Shown: positions 6,757 through 11,191 of the stretch, one piece after another
Layout: the number at the start of each line of letters is the position of its first letter
How positions within the stretch are numbered: position 1 is the stretch's first letter
DNA from: WYZ-LMO11 sp964617245
Lineage (GTDB): Archaea > Thermoproteota > Methanomethylicia > Methanomethylicales > Methanomethylicaceae
Reading direction: 5' to 3'
Length of the DNA: 11,191 bases
NCBI GenBank assembly: GCA_964617245.1
Contig: CAZTWF010000041.1
Location: forward strand, 1-11,191
Position numbers and translations under genes: made by a program
Notes under the pieces: generated by a model
The model's database searches: none
Seen by the model: only the letters and a program-made list of their open reading frames with translations
Told to the model about the DNA's origin: nothing

Positions 6757-7974
6757 ATGAAATTTGCTCATATGGCAGATATACATTTAGGAGCTACTTC
6801 AGATCCAAAGCTTAAGGAATTAGAAATTAATACATTTAAAAAAGCTTTTGAAATATGTATTAAAGAAGATGTTGATTTTATATTAATTTCTGGAGATTTA
6901 TTTCATGTAAATATTCCAGATTTATCTTTAGTAAAAGAAGTAATAAAAATAATGAAAAAAGTAATTGAAAATAAAAGAAAAATTTATGTAGTTTATGGAA
7001 GTCATGATTATTCTCCTAATGCTGTATCAATAATAGATATACTTGAAGAAGCAGGTATAATTATAAGAGTAGGAAGAGGAAAAATTGAAAAAGGATTATT
7101 TAGACCTGAAATAATAATTGATGAAAGAAGTAATGTAATAATAACAGGAATATCTGCAAGAAAATTATCATTAGAAAGAGAAGTATTCAAAATTTTAGAT
7201 AGAGAATATTTATCATCATTAAAAGGTTATAAAATATTTATGTTTCATACAGCAATAGATGAATTAAAAAGAAGAGGAGAATATTATGAAGGAATAGCAT
7301 CTACAGATCTACCAAATGGATTTGATTATTATGCAGGAGGACATATACATAGAAGAATAGAATATGGAGGAATATTCTATCCTGGACCTCTTTTTACTGG
7401 ATGGGGAGTAGATTTAGAAAATACAGTAAAAGGAGAAAGAAGAGGCTTTTATATAATTGAAAATGGAAAATCTAAATTTATTGATTTAACACCATTTGAA
7501 GGTATATATAGAGAAATAAATGCTACAGGAAAATCAGCATTTGAAGTTAATAATTTACTTAAAGAATCTATTGAAAAAACTAATGTAAAAGATAAAGTTA
7601 TTGTATTAAAAGTTTATGGAGAGCTTATAAGAGGAAAAACAAGTGATATTGATTTTTCATATATAAAAAATGAAATAATGAAAAGAGGAGCTATTTATTT
7701 ACATTTAAATAGAAGTCAATTAAGATCTAAAGAATTTGATATTATAGTTTCATCAGAAAGTGACTCACAAAAAATAGAAGAAGAAATTTTCATAGAAGTA
7801 ATAAAAGGAAAGAAATTTACTGAAGAAAAACTTTTATCATTAGAACTTCCAAAAGCATTATTCAATCAATTAAAAGTTCAAAAGAAAGAAGGAGAATTAT
7901 TATCAGATTATGAAAGAAGAATAAAAGAAGCTGCAATAGAAGTCTTAGGAATAAAAAAATTACTTGAGGGATAA
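6757..7974 (+). CDS. mre11: Mre11 nuclease (SbcD-like), DNA double-strand break repair
   Basis: The 405 residues form the Mn-dependent phosphodiesterase partner of Rad50, which opens and trims broken DNA ends. Calcineurin-type motifs are in order: HMADIHLGA with Asp8 and His10; LISGDLFH with Asp47; YGSHDYSP (80-87) with His83 and Asp84; FMFHTAID with His164; AGGHIHRR with His196 and His198. The GNHD/E motif of most family members reads GSHD here, so the usual metal-ligand Asn is Ser82. I believe some archaeal homologues share this, but it deserves a check. The C-terminal part (about 240-405) fits the capping and Rad50-binding region. It starts 9 nt after herA ends and stops 3 nt before the rad50 start, so it is clearly operonic. 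Confidence 0.95.
   Translation: MKFAHMADIHLGATSDPKLKELEINTFKKAFEICIKEDVDFILISGDLFHVNIPDLSLVKEVIKIMKKVIENKRKIYVVYGSHDYSPNAVSIIDILEEAGIIIRVGRGKIEKGLFRPEIIIDERSNVIITGISARKLSLEREVFKILDREYLSSLKGYKIFMFHTAIDELKRRGEYYEGIASTDLPNGFDYYAGGHIHRRIEYGGIFYPGPLFTGWGVDLENTVKGERRGFYIIENGKSKFIDLTPFEGIYREINATGKSAFEVNNLLKESIEKTNVKDKVIVLKVYGELIRGKTSDIDFSYIKNEIMKRGAIYLHLNRSQLRSKEFDIIVSSESDSQKIEEEIFIEVIKGKKFTEEKLLSLELPKALFNQLKVQKKEGELLSDYERRIKEAAIEVLGIKKLLEG
7966..7970 (+). promoter_or_regulatory. Shine-Dalgarno site GAGGG for rad50
   Basis: GAGGG lies in the last codons of mre11, 7 nt before the TTG at 7978. It supports this TTG as the rad50 start, since no ATG or GTG is nearby and the Walker A lies only about 30 residues in. 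Confidence 0.6.
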
Positions 7975-7977
7975 AAT

Positions 7978-9999
7978 TTGATTTTAAAAAGATTAAAATT
8001 AAGAAATATAAGAAGTTATGAAGAAGGAGAAATTTATTTTCCAAATGGAATAATATTATTTGAAGGAGATATTGGATCTGGAAAATCTACTATATTACTT
8101 GCTACTGAATTTGCACTTTTTGGTCTTGGAAATGAAAAAGCAACAAGTTTATTATCTCTTGGAAAAAATGAAGGAGAAGTTGAACTTGAATTTGAAGTTA
8201 AAGGAAATAGAATAAAAGTTCATAGATCTTTAATAAGAATTACAAAGAAAAATATAAGACAAGAAAATTGTTGGATAGAAATCAATGGAAAAAGATATAT
8301 ATTATCACCAAAGGAAATGAAAGAAAAAATATTAAATATTCTTGGATATAATGAGCCTATTGATCCAAAGGCAAAGAGTATTATATTCAGATATGCTGTA
8401 TATACACCTCAAGAAGAAATGAAGGAAATTCTAAATAAACCTACTGAAGAAAGACTTCAAACAATAAGAAAAGCATTAAGACTTGAAGAATATAAAATTG
8501 CAAGAGATAATGCAAGTTTAATAGCAAAGGAATTGAGAACATATGCATCTATTTATATTAAAGAAGAAGAAAATATTCCAAAACTTGAAGAGAAAATAAA
8601 AATTCTTGAAGAAAATAAAAAAGAATTATCTAAGAAAATAAAAGAAATTGAAGAAAATCTTGTTGACATTAATATTGAAATTAGTGGATATGAAGAAGAA
8701 TTAAATGAAATAAGAGAAGAATTAGAAAGACTTATGGGAGAATTAAAAAAAGAAGAAGAATTCAGAAGAAATTTTGAAGAATATAACAAGAGAATAAATT
8801 TCTTGAATTCACAAATATCAATAAATAAAATAGAAAAAGAAAAACTTGAAAAACAAAAGAATAGTATAGTATTAAAAAAACCAGAGAAAACATTAGAAGA
8901 AATTGAAGGAATATTAGAAAAAATAAAAGAAGAAAGAGATAAAATATTTGAAGAATATACAAAAAAACAAGAATTATTAAAAAATTATTTAATATTAATT
9001 CAAAAAAAGATATGTCCAACATGTAATCAAAGTGTAGATAATCCTATTTTCTTAGCAAAAGTAGAAGTATTAAAAAAAGAAGTAGAAGAACTTGGAAATA
9101 AGAAAATAATAATTGAAAATGAAATAAAGAAATTAAATGAAATGAGAAAAGAAGCTAAAATCTATGATGATAATATTAAGGAATTAGAAAAAATAAATTA
9201 TAAATTATCAATTGTTAATGAACAAAATAAAAATTATGAAGAAGAATTAAAAGAATTATCAAAAAGAATAGAAGAATTAAAAGAAAAAATTGAATTATCA
9301 AAAAAAGCTGCAGAAGAATATAATATAAAGAAAAAAGAATATGAGAAAATCAATAATGAATTAAAAAATCTAATGGAAAAAAGAAGAAATTTAGAATTAG
9401 AAAAAACAAGAATATCAGCAAATATAGAAAAAAATGATTTAGAAATTTCTAATATTCAACAAGAAATAAATAAAATAAAAGAAAAAATAAATAAAGGAAG
9501 AAAATTAATGGAATATACTACATGGATTGAAGAATGTTTTATATCTGCTCTTGAAAAAATTGAATTAGTAATATTTAGAAATGCTAATAGAGAATTTAAT
9601 GATGAATTTTCAAGATTTTTCTCATATATGGTAGAAGATCCTACAAAAAGTGTAATGATTGATGAAGATTTTACACCAATTGTAATGCAAGAATCATATG
9701 AACATGAAATATCTAATTTAAGTGGTGGAGAAAGAACAGCTTTAGCATTAGCATTTAGATTAGCATTAAATAGAATTGTTCAGAAAAGAGCAGGAATAGA
9801 AGGAGGACTTTTAATACTTGATGAGCCAACTGATGGATTTAGTAAAGATCAAATAGGAAAAATTGGTGATTTAATAAGAGAATTAAAATTAGATCAAGTA
9901 ATAATTGTTTCTCATGAAAGAGAACTTGAAGGTTCTGCAGATTATATATTTAGAGTAATAAAAGAAAATGGAAAATCAAAAATTTATGCTCCCACATAA
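7978..9999 (+). CDS. rad50: Rad50 ATPase (SMC-like), DNA double-strand break repair
   Basis: The 673 residues contain the complete ABC-ATPase halves of Rad50. The Walker A is GDIGSGKST (30-38, Lys36). The Q-loop is VYTPQEE (141-147, Gln145). The zinc hook CPTC (Cys346, Cys349) is at the apex. The signature motif is LSGGERTALALAF (581-593). The Walker B is LLILDEPTDGF (611-621, Asp615 and Glu616), and the H-loop is VSHERE (644-649). Two charged coiled-coil arms, roughly 165-340 and 355-510, join at the hook. The whole protein is some 180-200 residues shorter than many archaeal Rad50s (about 850-900), with the difference in the arms. The start is TTG 7978, backed by GAGGG. It is the last gene of the resection operon. 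Confidence 0.95.
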   Translation: MILKRLKLRNIRSYEEGEIYFPNGIILFEGDIGSGKSTILLATEFALFGLGNEKATSLLSLGKNEGEVELEFEVKGNRIKVHRSLIRITKKNIRQENCWIEINGKRYILSPKEMKEKILNILGYNEPIDPKAKSIIFRYAVYTPQEEMKEILNKPTEERLQTIRKALRLEEYKIARDNASLIAKELRTYASIYIKEEENIPKLEEKIKILEENKKELSKKIKEIEENLVDINIEISGYEEELNEIREELERLMGELKKEEEFRRNFEEYNKRINFLNSQISINKIEKEKLEKQKNSIVLKKPEKTLEEIEGILEKIKEERDKIFEEYTKKQELLKNYLILIQKKICPTCNQSVDNPIFLAKVEVLKKEVEELGNKKIIIENEIKKLNEMRKEAKIYDDNIKELEKINYKLSIVNEQNKNYEEELKELSKRIEELKEKIELSKKAAEEYNIKKKEYEKINNELKNLMEKRRNLELEKTRISANIEKNDLEISNIQQEINKIKEKINKGRKLMEYTTWIEECFISALEKIELVIFRNANREFNDEFSRFFSYMVEDPTKSVMIDEDFTPIVMQESYEHEISNLSGGERTALALAFRLALNRIVQKRAGIEGGLLILDEPTDGFSKDQIGKIGDLIRELKLDQVIIVSHERELEGSADYIFRVIKENGKSKIYAPT

Positions 10000-10000
10000 A

Positions 10001-10008
10001 TTTAAATA
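10001..10008 (+). promoter_or_regulatory. TATA box for the decarboxylase operon
   Basis: TTTAAATA is a strong match to the archaeal TATA consensus and is centred about 26 bp before the ATG at 10031. That predicts a leaderless mRNA. A second TATA-like run (ATATATAAA) follows at 10009-10017 but would place the start inside the gene. The element begins two bases after the rad50 stop, marking a new transcription unit. Confidence 0.55.
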
Positions 10009-10030
10009 ATATATAAAGAAAAATCATATT

Positions 10031-10204
10031 ATGGAAATTTTTAATGTTATTTTAATTGCTATAATTGGCATGACAATAACAATGTCATTATTATCATTAT
10101 ATGCTATAATATTTTATTTTATTGGAAAACTTCTAAGTAAAGAAGATGATTTACCATACATAATAACTGCAATTTATTTATATTATAGGAGGAAGAAGAA
10201 ATGA
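10031..10204 (+). CDS. Small membrane protein, gamma (OadG/MmdD-like) subunit of a Na+-pump decarboxylase
   Basis: This 57-residue protein has one strongly hydrophobic N-terminal segment (about residues 5-33). It is followed by a short loop KLLSKEDDLPY and a basic tail RRKKK. That is the plan of OadG/MmdD-type subunits: one membrane helix anchors and assembles the complex, with a small cytoplasmic part. Sequence conservation in this family is weak, so the call rests mainly on topology, size and position. Directly downstream are the biotin carrier and the beta subunit. The ATG fits leaderless expression from the TATA box at 10001. The TGA stop overlaps the next ATG (ATGA), and the next gene's GGAGG site is inside this gene, so translation is coupled. 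The tail is shorter than in many OadG proteins, which run about 80 residues. Confidence 0.72.
   Translation: MEIFNVILIAIIGMTITMSLLSLYAIIFYFIGKLLSKEDDLPYIITAIYLYYRRKKK
10188..10192 (+). promoter_or_regulatory. Shine-Dalgarno site GGAGG for the biotin carrier gene
   Basis: This perfect GGAGG, 8 nt before the ATG at 10201, is the strongest ribosome binding site in the window. It fixes this start, and the site sits within the last codons of the gamma-like gene. Confidence 0.75.
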
Positions 10205-10638
10205 AATTTCAAATTACTATAAAAAATAGAAAAAAAGATGTAGAAATTCAAGAAATTAATAATAATTTATTAAAAGTTAAAGTAAATGGAAGAGAATATG
10301 AAGTAAAAGTAGAAGGTTTAGAAGAAATAACAAAAGAAGAAAAATCTGAAAAAATAGAGCCATTAATGGATATAGAAGCATTTTATGAAATAGAAGATCT
10401 TAAATTAAAAGAAGAAATTATTGATATAACCTCACCTTTGCCAGGAGTAATTTCTTCAATTCTTGTAAAAGAAGGAAGTAATGTTAAAAAAGGTGATGTT
10501 ATTTTATTTATAGAATCTATGAAAATGCTTAATGAAGTAATTGCACCAAAAAGTGGAATAATAAAAGAGATATTGAAAAAAGAAGGAGATTTTGTTAATA
10601 TTGGAGATTTATTAATAAAAATGAAAATTGGTGAATAA
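10201..10638 (+). CDS. Biotin carboxyl carrier protein of the Na+-pump decarboxylase
   Basis: The 145 residues carry biotin for the decarboxylase: the carboxyl group is moved from the substrate to biotin, then delivered to the membrane beta subunit. A small N-terminal beta domain (1-40, KVNGREYEVKVEG) is typical of MmdC/OadA-type carriers. A short acidic, charged linker (about 41-75) follows in place of the long Ala/Pro-rich linker of bacterial proteins. The biotinyl domain is about 76-145. It has SPLPGVISSILVKEGSNVKKGD and the biotinylation motif ESMKMLNE (105-112), with Lys108 as the attachment site. The gene lies between the gamma-like subunit and the beta subunit, overlapping the first by 4 bp. 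An acetyl/propionyl-CoA carboxylase carrier looks similar, but the membrane subunit next door favours the sodium pump. Confidence 0.93.
   Translation: MKFQITIKNRKKDVEIQEINNNLLKVKVNGREYEVKVEGLEEITKEEKSEKIEPLMDIEAFYEIEDLKLKEEIIDITSPLPGVISSILVKEGSNVKKGDVILFIESMKMLNEVIAPKSGIIKEILKKEGDFVNIGDLLIKMKIGE
10630..10634 (+). promoter_or_regulatory. Shine-Dalgarno site GGTGA for the beta subunit gene
   Basis: GGTGA in the last codons of the biotin carrier gene ends 5 nt before the ATG at 10640. It supports that start and co-translation. Confidence 0.6.
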
Positions 10639-10639
10639 A

Positions 10640-11191
10640 ATGATTGAAAATATTATAATGATAATTATTGGTTTAATTCTCATTTATTTAGGTATATTTA
10701 AAGAATATGAACCATTGCTTTTAGTTCCAATTGGTTTTGGTGCTATACTTGTAAATATTCCCATGAGTGGTATTGCAGATATAGGAGGTTTTCTTTATTA
10801 TGTATATAAATATTTATTAGAAACTGGAATTATTCCAATATTAATTTTTATAGGTATTGGAGCTATGACAGATTTTGGTCCTTTAATTTCTAATCCAAAA
10901 TCTTTTCTATTAGGAGGAGCTGCACAATTAGGTATATTTATATCAATGATATTAGCATTTTCTATTGGATTTAATATAAAAGAAGCTGGAGCTATTGGAA
11001 TTATTGGAAGTGCAGATGGTCCAACAACAATATATACTGCTTCTAGACTTGCTCCTCATTTATTAGGACCAGTAGCAGTTGCTGCATATTCATATATGGC
11101 ATTAGTTCCATTAATACAACCTCCAATTATAAAATTATTAACAACAAAAAAAGAAAGACTTGTCAGAATGCCTCCAATTACAAGAGAAGTT
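10640..11191 (+). CDS. Beta subunit of a Na+-transporting carboxylic acid decarboxylase (OadB/MmdB/GcdB family), 5' part
   Basis: The open frame runs to the window end, giving the first 184 residues of a protein that is usually about 370-430 long. It is the multi-span membrane subunit that decarboxylates carboxybiotin and exports Na+. Diagnostic segments are EYEPLLLVPIGFGAILVNIP (22-41), FIGIGAMTDFGPLISNP (70-86), GIIGSADGPTTIY (120-132) and AAYSYMALVPLIQPPI (147-162). Asp126 in SADGPT corresponds to the essential Na+-site Asp of OadB (Asp203 in the Klebsiella protein). The long loop after the first helices of Klebsiella OadB is absent here, as in MmdB types. The substrate (oxaloacetate, methylmalonyl-CoA, glutaconyl-CoA or malonate) is set by the carboxyltransferase subunit, which is outside the window. 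Confidence 0.95.
   Translation, partial: MIENIIMIIIGLILIYLGIFKEYEPLLLVPIGFGAILVNIPMSGIADIGGFLYYVYKYLLETGIIPILIFIGIGAMTDFGPLISNPKSFLLGGAAQLGIFISMILAFSIGFNIKEAGAIGIIGSADGPTTIYTASRLAPHLLGPVAVAAYSYMALVPLIQPPIIKLLTTKKERLVRMPPITREV

Noticed and set aside
7008..7190. 60-codon minus-strand open frame inside mre11
   Set aside because: It is a hydrophobic antisense shadow; the Mre11 frame is continuous with correct motifs on both sides.
7862..8044. 60-codon minus-strand open frame across the mre11-rad50 junction
   Set aside because: It is an antisense shadow of well-supported genes, with no start signal of its own.
8553..9022. Two minus-strand open frames (78 and 86 codons) inside rad50
   Set aside because: They are Ser/Phe/Leu-rich antisense shadows of GAA/AAA-rich coiled-coil codons, and the Rad50 frame is unbroken through them.
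8580..9500. Repetitive-looking GAAGAA/AAAGAA tracts as a DNA repeat
   Set aside because: They are explained by Glu/Lys-rich coiled-coil coding with AT-biased codons; no unit recurs at a fixed period.

Overview
The window is very AT-rich (about a quarter GC by eye) and looks archaeal. It carries the NurA-HerA-Mre11-Rad50 resection set, an archaeo-eukaryotic primase-like protein, archaeal-type TATA boxes about 25 bp ahead of several starts, and GGTGA/GGAGG Shine-Dalgarno sites. Codon use is strongly AT-driven: Arg is almost always AGA and Ile is often ATA. Coding strands are purine-loaded, a habit common in thermophiles. The exact lineage cannot be fixed from the sequence; a low-GC anaerobic archaeon, perhaps of the TACK group, is an inference.

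Layout. (1) 1-2194, plus strand: a tight four-gene run. It holds the 3' part of a primase-like (AEP/PriS-like) gene, an unrecognised 177-aa protein, a corrinoid-protein homologue with an altered cobalamin motif, and a DUF429-type RNase H-fold protein. Gaps are 2 nt, 25 nt and a 4-nt ATGA overlap. (2) 2161-2862, minus strand: endonuclease III (nth), whose 3' end overlaps the DUF429 gene by 34 bp. (3) 2863-2948: a divergent promoter region, followed by a small acylphosphatase on the plus strand. (4) 3241-4161, minus strand: a PfkB-family sugar/nucleoside kinase, ending 4 nt from the acylphosphatase. (5) 4195-9999, plus strand: the nurA-herA-mre11-rad50 operon for DNA end resection, with overlaps or gaps of a few bases. 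(6) 10031-11191, plus strand: the start of a sodium-pump decarboxylase operon. It has a 57-aa gamma/OadG-like membrane subunit, a biotin carrier protein and the beta (membrane carboxybiotin decarboxylase) subunit, which is cut by the window end.

How the genes work together. Five to seven of the genes concern DNA repair or replication: the resection operon, Nth, the primase-like gene and possibly the DUF429 nuclease fold. The last operon is a separate energy-conserving module that couples decarboxylation of a carboxylated acid (oxaloacetate, methylmalonyl-CoA or similar) to Na+ export. Its carboxyltransferase subunit is not in the window. No tRNA, rRNA, insertion sequence or CRISPR array was seen. 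No gene-free stretch exceeds 300 bases; the longest is about 85 bases.
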